Assembly: GCA_964396595.1 (NCBI GenBank)
Contig: CAYNFR010000013.1
Coordinates: 16,334 to 80,333, forward strand
DNA: 64,000 bases
Reading direction: 5' to 3'
Origin: CAYNFR01 sp964396595
GTDB taxonomy: Bacteria; Bacteroidota; Bacteroidia; Chitinophagales; Saprospiraceae
The position numbers were made by a program, and so were the translations under genes. The notes under the pieces were generated by a model. It saw nothing but the letters and a program-made list of their open reading frames with translations, searched no databases and was not told the origin of the DNA. This document shows positions 37,882-46,160 of the stretch, piece by piece. Position 1 is the first letter of the stretch. Each line of letters begins with the position of its first letter.

Positions 37882-38742
37882 TTAATTGGCGTGAGGGATA
37901 AATACTTCGTTTGACAGTGATAATGCTTGATTAAGTGCCATTTGGTTGAGACGGAGATCTATTTCATTTTCCATAAAATATGAGATCATTTTTTCCATAG
38001 GCATATTACCTGTAAGATCATCCTTGGCCATGGGGCATCCTCCATAGCCTCTTAGTGCGCCGTCAAATCTTCTGCATCCACTACTATAGGCGGCATGTAC
38101 TTTTTCGAGCCAAGTATCTGGGGTGGTATGTAAATGTGCCCCAAATTCGACATATTCGAATCTCGGTATGACATTGCTGAAGATATAGGATATGCTGCTG
38201 CTATTGCTTACCCCTATTGTATCCGAAAAGGCAATAATTCTTACTCCCATAGCTACCAGGTCAGATACCCATTTTTCTACAATATCCATGTTCCACGGAT
38301 CACCATAAGGATTTCCAAAGCCCATAGAGATGTACACGACTAGTTGCTTACCACGCTTTACTGTAATGGCCTGTATTTCTGCAAGTCGTTCCAACGACTC
38401 CTCGATCGTGCTATTGGTGTTTCTGATCTGAAATGTCTCAGATATTGAAAATGGATAACCAAGATAATCTATAACTTCATGTTGAATGGCGTCACGAGCA
38501 CCTCTTTCGTTAGCGACGATGGCGAGGAGCTTACTTTTCGTAGTAGAAAGATCTAGCTGGGACAATACTTCTTGCGTGTCACTCATTTGCGGTATGGCCT
38601 TGGGGGAGACGAAGCTACCGAAGTCTATTGTATCGAATCCTACATTGAGCAGGGTATTGATGTACTTGACTTTTAATTCTGTGGGAATAAACGACTTAAT
38701 ACCTTGCATGGCGTCACGTGGACATTCGATGAGCTTTATCAT
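37882..38742 (-). CDS. Hydroxymethylglutaryl-CoA lyase
   Basis: Cleaves HMG-CoA to acetoacetate and acetyl-CoA, the last step of leucine degradation. A DRE-TIM-type barrel of 286 residues with ECPRDAMQG (catalytic Arg/Asp), the metal-binding HLHTT, and GYGGCPMAKDDLTGNMP containing the active-site cysteine of this family. Its ATG overlaps the carboxyltransferase stop by 4 nt (ATGA), so the two are translationally coupled. Homocitrate/isopropylmalate-type enzymes share the fold, but the GGCP loop favours the lyase. Confidence 0.9.
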   Translation of the reverse strand: MIKLIECPRDAMQGIKSFIPTELKVKYINTLLNVGFDTIDFGSFVSPKAIPQMSDTQEVLSQLDLSTTKSKLLAIVANERGARDAIQHEVIDYLGYPFSISETFQIRNTNSTIEESLERLAEIQAITVKRGKQLVVYISMGFGNPYGDPWNMDIVEKWVSDLVAMGVRIIAFSDTIGVSNSSSISYIFSNVIPRFEYVEFGAHLHTTPDTWLEKVHAAYSSGCRRFDGALRGYGGCPMAKDDLTGNMPMEKMISYFMENEIDLRLNQMALNQALSLSNEVFIPHAN

Positions 38743-40373
38743 GTCTGTATGACACCTACGTTAAATTTGGGAATGGCTTTATGATTAGCAGCTTCGATGC
38801 CGATAGAGATATAATCCCTTGTAGATTTAGGATCTATGATTTCGTCTACCCATAGCCGTGCGGCTGCGTAATAGGCGCTTGTTTGATCTTCATAACGAGC
38901 GCTTATTTCATTGAAAATGGCGTCTTGCTCTGCCTTCGTCGGCTCAGTTCCTTTAGCCTTGAGTGATGCGACTTGTATTTGCATAAGTACCTTAGCTGCT
39001 TGACTACCTCCCATCACAGCAATATTGGCCGTAGGCCAAGCAAGAATTAATCTCGGATCATAAGCCTTACCACACATAGCGTAGTTTCCTGCCCCATAGG
39101 AGCTGCCCATGACTATGCTAAACTTAGGGACAGTGCTATTGCTGACGGCATTTACCATTTTCGCACCATCTTTTATAATACCGCCGTGCTCCGATCTACT
39201 TCCGACCATGAATCCGGTAACATCATGAAAGAAGATGAGCGGTATCTTTCGTTGGTTACATATCATGATAAATCTTGCAGCCTTGTCTGCACTGTCTGAA
39301 TAAATCACTCCGCCAAATTGCATTTCATTCTTGGCACTTTTGACGATCTCTCGATTGTTAGCCACAATGCCTACTGACCAGCCATCTATGCGGGCATATC
39401 CACAAAGCAATGTCTTGCCGTATGATTTTTTATACTCAATCCATGAGCCTTTATCGATTATAATTTTAAGGACTTCTATGGTTTTGTAGGGTGTATTTCT
39501 TATTGATGGAAAAGTCTGGTATAGCTTATCTATGGATAGTTCTGGCTGAATCGATTCGTCTCTATTGAGACCGGCAAGATCGGGCAATGCCATTTTTGAT
39601 ACCAGGTCACGTATTTTGTCAAGACATTCGATATCATTCGCGCATTTATGATCTACCACTCCGGATATTGCTGTTTGTGTTTCAGCTCCACCCAGAACTT
39701 CTTGATCTACCTCTTCTCCTATAGCTGCTTTAACTAAATATGGTCCTGCCAGAAATATAGAGCCAGTGCCCTCTACGATCAATGATTCATCTGACATGAT
39801 CGGAAGATAAGCGCCTCCAGCTACACAACTTCCCATGATGGCTGCGATCTGGGGAATACCTTGACTGGACATGATGGCGTTATTGCGAAAAATTCTTCCG
39901 AAGTGCTCTTTATCTGGGAATATTTCATCTTGCATCGGAAGGAATACACCGGCACTATCGACAAGATAGATGATGGGTAGATTGTTTTCCATTGCAATCT
40001 CCTGAGCACGAAGATTTTTCTTGCCGGTCATAGGAAACCAAGCACCGGCTTTCACCGTGGCATCATTAGCGACGATCACGCATAATCTACCTGAAATCCT
40101 TCCCAGTCCGGTTACGACACCCGCACACGGTGCACCACCATGTTCTTTGTACATATCATAAGCTGCGAATGCGCCTAATTCGTAAAAGCTTGATTGCGGG
40201 TCTATTAATGTATCAATGCGCTCGCGTACAGTGAGTTTGCCTTGGGATTTTTGTTTTTCGAGTCGCGACTTACCACCTCCTTCGTATAGTCGCTCTAACC
40301 TATTATTCAATCTCGAGATGGCCAATTTCATGGCATCTTCATTTATATTTTCTTGGAGATTGATTTTGGACAT
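38739..40373 (-). CDS. Acyl-CoA carboxylase carboxyltransferase (probable methylcrotonyl-CoA carboxylase beta)
   Basis: Biotin-dependent carboxyltransferase of 544 residues. It shows GAPCAGVVTGLGRISGR, ATVKAGAWFPMTGKKNLRAQEIA, LVDSAGVFLPMQ, GSCVAGGAYLPIMSDE and GGAQTA-like GGAETQTAISG, the pattern of methylcrotonyl-CoA carboxylase beta subunits. Placement between an isovaleryl-CoA dehydrogenase-like gene (1 nt away) and HMG-CoA lyase (4-nt overlap) supports that substrate. The partner biotin-carrying alpha subunit is not in this cluster. Confidence 0.88.
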   Translation of the reverse strand: MSKINLQENINEDAMKLAISRLNNRLERLYEGGGKSRLEKQKSQGKLTVRERIDTLIDPQSSFYELGAFAAYDMYKEHGGAPCAGVVTGLGRISGRLCVIVANDATVKAGAWFPMTGKKNLRAQEIAMENNLPIIYLVDSAGVFLPMQDEIFPDKEHFGRIFRNNAIMSSQGIPQIAAIMGSCVAGGAYLPIMSDESLIVEGTGSIFLAGPYLVKAAIGEEVDQEVLGGAETQTAISGVVDHKCANDIECLDKIRDLVSKMALPDLAGLNRDESIQPELSIDKLYQTFPSIRNTPYKTIEVLKIIIDKGSWIEYKKSYGKTLLCGYARIDGWSVGIVANNREIVKSAKNEMQFGGVIYSDSADKAARFIMICNQRKIPLIFFHDVTGFMVGSRSEHGGIIKDGAKMVNAVSNSTVPKFSIVMGSSYGAGNYAMCGKAYDPRLILAWPTANIAVMGGSQAAKVLMQIQVASLKAKGTEPTKAEQDAIFNEISARYEDQTSAYYAAARLWVDEIIDPKSTRDYISIGIEAANHKAIPKFNVGVIQT

Positions 40374-40374
40374 T

Positions 40375-41535
40375 CTACACCACAGTTTTATAGGTCTTAT
40401 TATCGATAACTATTTTGGCGATGATCTCACGCAATATTTCAGAGGTACCACCACCTATCGGTCCGAGTCTGCTATCGCGCCACATTCGTGCGAGTGGGTA
40501 TTCTTCCATATATCCGTACCCACCTAAGAATTGAAGACAATCGTACATGATTTCGTCTGACATCTTGGTGCTTTGAAGCTTGGACATGGTAGCTTCTTTA
40601 ACAATATAATCACCTGCATCCATTCGTGCGACGGTGTGATAATTGAATGTTTTTATGATTTCGAGATGTGTGGCATGATCAGCAATACGATGTCTCAATG
40701 CTTGAAATTTATTGATATGTTGACCAAATGCTTTGCGCTCGGACATATAATTCAGGGTATATTCGAGCGCATTTTCGGCGTGGGCATGTGCATTTATACC
40801 CATGATCAGTCGTTCTAATGCGAAGTGCTGCATCACATAATAAAAGCCCTGCCCCGGCTCTCCAAGTAAATGATCATCGGCTACAAAAACATTGTCGAAT
40901 GATATCTCTGCGGTATCAGAAGCGCGCCATCCTAATTTATCCAATTTAGTAGCTTGAATACCGGGGTAGTTACGGTCAAGTAAGAAAATGCTCATGGCGC
41001 GGGGATTTTCGCTTCCCCCGGTTTTGGCTACTACGACTAGGTAATCGCTGTACACACCATTGGTGATGAAAGTTTTACTTCCATTGAGAATATACCCGCC
41101 ATCAACTTTAGTAGCCTGTGTCCTTATCGCAGCTACATCTGAGCCTCCGAATGGCTCTGTTATGCATAGACATCCTATTTTTTTACCTTCAATACTCTCA
41201 CGCAGATAGGTGTTTTTTATGTTTTCATTGCCTTCGGCCAATAGATGCGTCATGGCGAGATAGACATGTGCCCATATAGCCGCTGCGAAGCCACCGGAAT
41301 TTACACGTTGTAGCTCTTCAAGCAAAATGACCATATAAAACTTATCCAGATCAAGACCACCATAAATTTCAGGATAGGAGATACCCAAGTATCCCATTTC
41401 GCCCATCTTTACGAAAATGTCCTTCGGGATACGGCCTTCGTTCTCCCACTCATCCACATGAGGTACGACTTCTATAGTAAGAAAATCCCGCAGTCCTTCT
41501 CTAAATAGTTGATGTTCTTCAGAAAAATAGTTCAT
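40375..41535 (-). CDS. Acyl-CoA dehydrogenase, isovaleryl/long-chain type
   Basis: FAD enzyme of 386 residues and first gene of the cluster. At the position where short-chain enzymes have the catalytic Glu it reads PIGGGTSEI (Gly). A glutamate lies instead at residue 241 in FALERLIMG, the location used by isovaleryl-CoA and long-chain dehydrogenases. Flavin motifs CLCITEPFGGSDVA and GSKTFITNG are intact. With MCC beta and HMG-CoA lyase downstream, isovaleryl-CoA dehydrogenase of leucine breakdown is the best guess. A near-consensus GACCTTTG box (41594-41601) lies upstream. Confidence 0.88.
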   Translation of the reverse strand: MNYFSEEHQLFREGLRDFLTIEVVPHVDEWENEGRIPKDIFVKMGEMGYLGISYPEIYGGLDLDKFYMVILLEELQRVNSGGFAAAIWAHVYLAMTHLLAEGNENIKNTYLRESIEGKKIGCLCITEPFGGSDVAAIRTQATKVDGGYILNGSKTFITNGVYSDYLVVVAKTGGSENPRAMSIFLLDRNYPGIQATKLDKLGWRASDTAEISFDNVFVADDHLLGEPGQGFYYVMQHFALERLIMGINAHAHAENALEYTLNYMSERKAFGQHINKFQALRHRIADHATHLEIIKTFNYHTVARMDAGDYIVKEATMSKLQSTKMSDEIMYDCLQFLGGYGYMEEYPLARMWRDSRLGPIGGGTSEILREIIAKIVIDNKTYKTVV

Positions 41536-41724
41536 TTAGTCCCTTTTGTTCGATCCGATCAATTGCTATACTGACCCTGAAAAGCTAAGTATGCAAAGGT
41601 CAGATTTATTAGCTATTCCTTGTTACAAAACGAATAAATATTCGGATAGTTGATATTTTTTAATCAGAAAGGCTTGATTCTGATTCTAAATAGGTATTAT
41701 TGATTCAATTATTTACAGAACGTA

Positions 41725-42447
41725 ATGACAGCTCTTGTTGCAGAATTTATAGGTACCGCAGTATTGGTTTTACTTGGAAATGGGGTAGTGGCCAATGTGG
41801 TATTACCCAAGACATACGGGAACAACGGAGGCGTAATCGCGATCACGTGGGCTTGGGCGATGGCTGTGTTCGTAGGAGTAATTATATCCGGCAATAGCAG
41901 TGGCGCCCACATTAATCCTGCAGTGACGATAGGTTTAAGTGTAGCTGGCTTATTCGAATGGTCTCATGCGCTGGGATATATCTCCGCTCAATTGGCAGGA
42001 GGAATATTCGGAGGAGCACTTGTGTTTTTCATCTATCGATCGCATTACGAAGCGTCCGACGATCCTGATGCTAAACGCGCTACGTTTTGTACCTCACCGG
42101 CAATACCCAATACAGCAAGGAACTTACTCAGTGAGATCATCGGTACATTTGTTTTAATCTATGCTATTTATCATATCACAGGGGCTAAAGTGGGTGATAC
42201 GCATGCCTCATTGGGTTCGCTGGATGCATTGCCGGTGGCATTGGTGGTGCTGGGGATAGGTCTTAGTCTTGGTGGTACAACAGGTTATGCCATCAACCCG
42301 GCAAGAGACCTGGGGCCTAGAATTGCTCATTATTTGTTACCTATTCCTAGTAAAGGAAGCAGTAACTGGTCATATTCGTGGATACCAGTCGTCGGGCCTA
42401 TACTCGGAGCACTTATTGCGGCTGCAGTATTTATGAGCATAGGCTAG
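41725..42447 (+). CDS. MIP-family channel, glycerol facilitator type
   Basis: Six-helix membrane channel of 240 residues with two half-helix NPA motifs: SGAHINPAVTIGL and YAINPARDLGPR. The aspartate right after the second NPAR is typical of GlpF-like glycerol channels rather than strict water channels. No glycerol kinase or dehydrogenase is next to it, so physiological solute choice is open. The start ATG overlaps no other feature. Confidence 0.9.
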   Translation: MTALVAEFIGTAVLVLLGNGVVANVVLPKTYGNNGGVIAITWAWAMAVFVGVIISGNSSGAHINPAVTIGLSVAGLFEWSHALGYISAQLAGGIFGGALVFFIYRSHYEASDDPDAKRATFCTSPAIPNTARNLLSEIIGTFVLIYAIYHITGAKVGDTHASLGSLDALPVALVVLGIGLSLGGTTGYAINPARDLGPRIAHYLLPIPSKGSSNWSYSWIPVVGPILGALIAAAVFMSIG

Positions 42448-42656
42448 TATTGTATCAATGCTTAAACGACAGGTAAGTCGGCAGCAGATACGTTTCGCAG
42501 CTATACGCAGGCAGGGATTTTAAGCTCTGAACTTCCTATGAAGAACTGTATTTTACATTTGGCATTTTGCTGTCCTGCGAAGCACGAATTGAAAATAAGC
42601 GAAGTTAAAACCCCGCTTGGGTATAGCTGATGAGCGGCTTGTGTTTTTACTATCAC

Positions 42657-43913
42657 TTAGTTTATTATCATATCGTATAGCATATCTATGTTGCTTTCAG
42701 CTTTCAGCTTTTCACTTATCATCGTAGCATTGGTTTTATAGCTTGAGTTATTCATCAAGTCAAGCAATTTAAATTCAAACTTTTCTTTAGAAAGTTTTTT
42801 GATGGATATGCCCTCCGGTCCCAAACGCAAATCCGAAATAGTCTTACTCCAATAGGGTTGGTCTAAAATGTGGTACACTACTAGACTTGGACATCCATAC
42901 TTTAATGCGGTATGTGTAGTTCCTGCTCCTCCGTGATGGATAACTGCATACATTTTGGAGAATATCCAGTCGTAAGGGATATTCTTTACAAAAAGAATGT
43001 TTTCGGGATACTCGTCTATTTTCTCCAGACCTCCCCATGAAGTATTTATGATTGCAGGTATTTGATGCTTTTTCAATACATCAACAATAATGCGGGTCTT
43101 TTCCTTGGGATTTGAATTAGACATACTCCCAAAAGTGATGAAAACAATTTTTTCGTGTCCTTCCAAAAACCTTGTCAGATCTTCGTCAGGTTGCCAGTTA
43201 ATCGTTTTGTCCCGCTCGTAATAGCCCACGACCTGTGCTTGTTCTGGCCAATATTCTGGACGGGGGAACAGTGATGGCGAAATAGTATAAAATGTCTTTT
43301 CATTTTCAAGCATAGCTTTTTTGATAGCCGAGACTGTAATTTTTATTCCACTATAATCTTGGCAATATTGCTTTGAAATCCTTTTTATCACGATGGCCTT
43401 TATGGTGTTGATTGCCCAAAAACTTAGCCTGTTCAGTAACTTGCCATAATTTCTTCCTAACGGAGTTAAATGATCAATAGGATGCATCATAAAGGGTATG
43501 GGACTTACCATTATTGATTTTGTGGGATTAGCCATTCCCCAAACAAGCGAATAATTACACTTGGGATGATAGATGATTCTGTCAGGACTTTCTTCTAATT
43601 GGATACGGTGTTGTAGGGCGACCATTTTTTTTGATATTTTAATTCCTTCCTTTGACATTTTTATTAAGTATCCCAGTCGCCTAAAAATTGACCCTTGCCC
43701 TCCCATAAACTTTTTTGCTTCTTCACCGTCCAGCAATTCCAAGAACTCCTTATCAAATCCTTTGAAGGGAATGCCTATTTCCTCAACTGTTTCTCTGAAT
43801 TGTTCAGGAAAAACACAAAGCACATCCCACTTTTTACTAATCAATATCTGTCCGATGGCTAAGAATGGTTCAATATCACCTCTTGTACCTATTGAGAATA
43901 AAATTACCTTCAT
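42657..43913 (-). CDS. GT1-family glycosyltransferase (MGT/sterol-glucosyltransferase-like)
   Basis: GT-B glycosyltransferase of 418 residues. N-terminal MKVILFSIGTRGDIEPFLAI is the acceptor-side signature; C-terminal FITFGSMSNSNPKEKT and VIHHGGAGTTHTALKYGCPSLVV are the nucleotide-sugar motif of UGT/MGT enzymes that glycosylate lipids, sterols or macrolide-like compounds. The substrate is unknown. Base composition and codon use look more AT-rich than the flanking core genes. It abuts an hsdS fragment and a transposase, so horizontal gain is likely. Confidence 0.85.
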   Translation of the reverse strand: MKVILFSIGTRGDIEPFLAIGQILISKKWDVLCVFPEQFRETVEEIGIPFKGFDKEFLELLDGEEAKKFMGGQGSIFRRLGYLIKMSKEGIKISKKMVALQHRIQLEESPDRIIYHPKCNYSLVWGMANPTKSIMVSPIPFMMHPIDHLTPLGRNYGKLLNRLSFWAINTIKAIVIKRISKQYCQDYSGIKITVSAIKKAMLENEKTFYTISPSLFPRPEYWPEQAQVVGYYERDKTINWQPDEDLTRFLEGHEKIVFITFGSMSNSNPKEKTRIIVDVLKKHQIPAIINTSWGGLEKIDEYPENILFVKNIPYDWIFSKMYAVIHHGGAGTTHTALKYGCPSLVVYHILDQPYWSKTISDLRLGPEGISIKKLSKEKFEFKLLDLMNNSSYKTNATMISEKLKAESNIDMLYDMIIN

Positions 43914-43952
43914 ATCTTATGCTTCCTGTTTTTTATAAAATGAAGCGTAAAA

Positions 43953-43975
43953 CCCACAAGTCTTGAACCTGTGGG
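43953..43975. repeat. Small imperfect hairpin (CCCACA / TGTGGG) upstream of the glycosyltransferase
   Basis: Six-bp arms, extended by GT/AC after one mismatch, with a TTTTA run on the minus-strand side. It could be a terminator of a lost upstream gene or a repeat element marking the edge of the islet. Confidence 0.35.
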
Positions 43976-44069
43976 ATGTAAACGACAAATATTTTTTTTG
44001 TTTCAAATATAATATGTATTTTAGTGTAGACAGTATAAGACATAGAAACCTCGTCAGGATCTTGCTTGA

Positions 44070-44624
44070 ACGCGTATGTTAGTCTCAGCTGTACATTATG
44101 GTGATATTCACACAAAATTTTCTACTTTGTTTGATATTACTAATGAAAATGTCCCATTTATAAATCCTGAGGTTCAAATTGATAGAATAAGAGAAGAATG
44201 TTATTGCATTGAAGGCGATATAATTTTTGCAGATGCTTCAGAAGATTTGAATGATGTGGGGAAAAGTATAGAGATTGTTAATCTAAATGGAGAGAAATTA
44301 CTTTCTGGGCTTCATACTTTAATGGCCAGACAAATAGAAACTAAAATTAATATAGGGTTTGGTGGATATTTATTTAAATCTGATTTTGTCAGAAAGCAAA
44401 TTCAAAGAGAAGCTCAAGGTGCTAAAGTTTTGGGGATTTCTGCAGGACGAATTTCAAATATCAAGATTTCATATCCCCAAAACCCAAAAGAACAACAAAA
44501 AATCGCTTCTTGTCTCTCGTCATTAGATGCTCTTATCACGGCACAGGCGGAGAAAATAGCGCAATTGCAGCAGCATAAAAAGGGATTGATGCAGGGTTTG
44601 TTTCCTACGGTATCAGATAGATAA
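44070..44624 (+). pseudogene. hsdS: Type I restriction-modification specificity subunit, C-terminal fragment
   Basis: About 180 residues match the second half of an HsdS protein: HYGDIHTKF (start of a target-recognition domain), then GISAGRISNIKISYP, EQQKIASCLSSLDALI and a C-terminal coiled-coil repeat (AEKIAQLQQHKKGLMQGLFP). A full HsdS has two such halves in about 400 residues; a stop codon lies just upstream, so the first recognition domain is gone. No hsdM or hsdR is nearby. It ends in TAATG, overlapping the transposase start by 1 nt. Best read as a remnant; a functional half-subunit (HsdS dimer) is a weaker alternative. Confidence 0.65.
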
Positions 44625-45264
44625 TGGATAAATTTAAAAACAAATATCGCATTTCTTCAACCCGTTTGCAAAATTGGGATTACCGATGGACAGGTGCCTA
44701 TTTTATTACCATTTGTAACCAAAACAGGGAACATTATTTTGGTGAAATTACGGATGGGAAAATGCAATTGTCAAACGTGGGGGTTATTGCCGATATTTTA
44801 TGGCACCAAATCCCACATCACCATCGAAATGTGGAATTAGGGGCATTTGTGGTTATGCCCAACCATATTCACGGTATTTTGATAATCAATGATAATAATG
44901 ACGATAACGATAACGATATCGATATCGATATCGATATCGATAACGTAGAGANNNNNNNNNNGAGACGTTGCATGCAACGTCTCTACAACAACAACAACAA
45001 CAAAACACGGAAAAACCCGATAATCAATTCAACGAACAGATGTCAAAAATTTCCCCAAAATCAAATTCAATTTCTGTTATCATACGTTCCTATAAATCTG
45101 CCGTAACCAAACACGCCAACCGTTTAGGATTTGAATTTCAATGGCAATCCCGGTTTCACGACCACATTATTCGTGATGATAAATCGTTTCAAACCATTTC
45201 AAATTACATCATAAACAACCCTGCCAATTGGCAAGATGATAAATTTTACAGCAAAGAATTATGA
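44624..45264 (+). CDS. REP-associated tyrosine transposase (Y1/HUH, TnpA_REP-like), interrupted by an assembly gap
   Basis: A single-strand transposase of the IS200/REP-associated class. The N-terminal part has YFITICNQNREHYFGEI and the HxH metal motif MPNHIHGIL; the C-terminal part has WQSRFHDHIIRDD and the tyrosine-bearing helix SFQTISNYIINNPANW. A run of ten N (44952-44961) splits them into two frames. Both flanks carry GAGA; merging these 4 nt and deleting the Ns removes 14 nt, which restores one frame encoding VETLHATSLQ across the join and about 208 residues overall. The gene is therefore probably intact. A D/N/I-rich linker and a REP palindrome lie in the middle. Confidence 0.8.
44915..44942 (+). 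repeat. Short tandem repeat (GATATC)n inside the transposase linker
   Basis: About 4.5 copies of the 6-bp unit GATATC, encoding alternating Asp-Ile, preceded by GATAAC/GATAAT variants encoding Asp-Asn. Its length divides by three, so copy-number slippage would keep frame. It is close to the assembly gap and may have helped cause it. Confidence 0.85.
44945..44986. repeat. REP-like palindrome (GTAGAGACG...CGTCTCTAC) with assembly gap
   Basis: The left arm GTAGAGA is seen before the gap and GAGACG-TTGCATGCAA-CGTCTCTAC after it. Collapsing the shared GAGA gives a perfect 28-bp palindrome, a typical Bacteroidota REP-like form. In frame it encodes part of the transposase linker. Confidence 0.75.
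44952..44961. other. Assembly gap (10 N)
   Basis: Ten N placed between two copies of GAGA at a palindrome. Ten is probably a placeholder length; the flanks suggest a short overlap rather than missing sequence, although extra tandem REP copies cannot be excluded. Confidence 0.9.
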
Positions 45265-45285
45265 CACATAAAGACCAAACAGTAC

Positions 45286-45305
45286 AGACGCAAAATTTTG
45301 CGTCT
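45286..45305. repeat. Second REP-like palindrome (AGACG...CGTCT core)
   Basis: A perfect 20-bp palindrome with core CAAAATTTTG inside AGACG/CGTCT, located 21 nt after the transposase stop. It shares the AGACG/CGTCT arms of the palindrome inside the gene but has a different centre. Imperfect pairing extends outward by about 3 nt on each side. Confidence 0.75.
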
Positions 45306-45384
45306 CTCGGCAAAACCCTTTGGGATATCGCAGATATCTCAAAACAAACGCGTGATTTTTTGTACGATAGAGCTCAACATATAG

Positions 45385-46140
45385 CTAGGCTGTTTGGCCA
45401 CCGTCAATAGGCATCGCCATTCCGGTGATAAACGAACTCTCGTCGCTTGAAAGCCATAAGATGGCATTGATGATGTCAGATACTTCTCCATAGCGTCCCA
45501 GAGGTATAGTTCTAACGAGCTTTTCGCGCAATCCGTCTTTCGAATCGAAGAGCATTTCGAGTAAAGGCGTATTAGTGAATACCGGACAGATGGCATTAAT
45601 GCGAATGCCTTGTCTGGCGTACTCGAGTGCGGCTGTTTTTGTCATGCCGACGACTGCATGCTTAGATGCTACATAAGCTAGCTGATTAGCTAAGCCGCGC
45701 AGCCCCGCTATAGAAGCGACATTAATGATATTGCCTTGGCTGGTTTCTGCCATATGGGAGAGTTGTTCTTTCATACAGTAGAAAAGTCCAGTCTGGTTGA
45801 CTTTTACGACTGTGTCCCAATCATCAAGTGTATGCTGAGCTGTTTTTAAACTACTTTTAGCTCCTATACCTGCATTGTTGAGCGCTATATCTATTTTTCC
45901 GAATCTGTTTACTGTCCCTTTGATAGAGTTTTTCACTTGATCATAATCAGCGACATTGGCGTGAATGAATATAGATTCAGCTCCACTCTCATGGACTAAT
46001 TGTTGCGTTATCAATGCAGCTTCGTCATTTATATCAATCAGAGATATTTTCGCTCCTCGACGAGCATACTCTATAGCGGCAGCTCTCCCAATGCCGGAAG
46101 ATGCACCTGTGATATAAACTACCTTGTCTGTAAAATTCAT
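45385..46140 (-). CDS. SDR-family oxidoreductase
   Basis: Classical short-chain dehydrogenase of 251 residues. Cofactor motif TGASSGIGRA, NNAGIG, catalytic Ser in NVASIAG and the YxxxK pair in AYVASKHAV are all present; the tail ITGMAMPIDGGQTA is typical. The acidic residue after beta-2 (SLIDIND) suggests NAD preference. The frame extends to 46239, but MNFTDKVVYITGASSG at 46140 is the family start. It follows the MaoC hydratase gene by 20 nt, so the pair may handle 3-hydroxyacyl or alcohol intermediates; the substrate is unknown. Confidence 0.88.
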   Translation of the reverse strand: MNFTDKVVYITGASSGIGRAAAIEYARRGAKISLIDINDEAALITQQLVHESGAESIFIHANVADYDQVKNSIKGTVNRFGKIDIALNNAGIGAKSSLKTAQHTLDDWDTVVKVNQTGLFYCMKEQLSHMAETSQGNIINVASIAGLRGLANQLAYVASKHAVVGMTKTAALEYARQGIRINAICPVFTNTPLLEMLFDSKDGLREKLVRTIPLGRYGEVSDIINAILWLSSDESSFITGMAMPIDGGQTA

Positions 46141-46160
46141 GTATATTTTTTTTCGGGCTG

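Noticed and set aside
44915..44942. Possible CRISPR or satellite array at the GATATC repeats
   Set aside because: The unit is 6 bp without spacers and lies in the coding frame; a simple tandem repeat in a linker explains it. No CRISPR array or cas gene was seen in the window.
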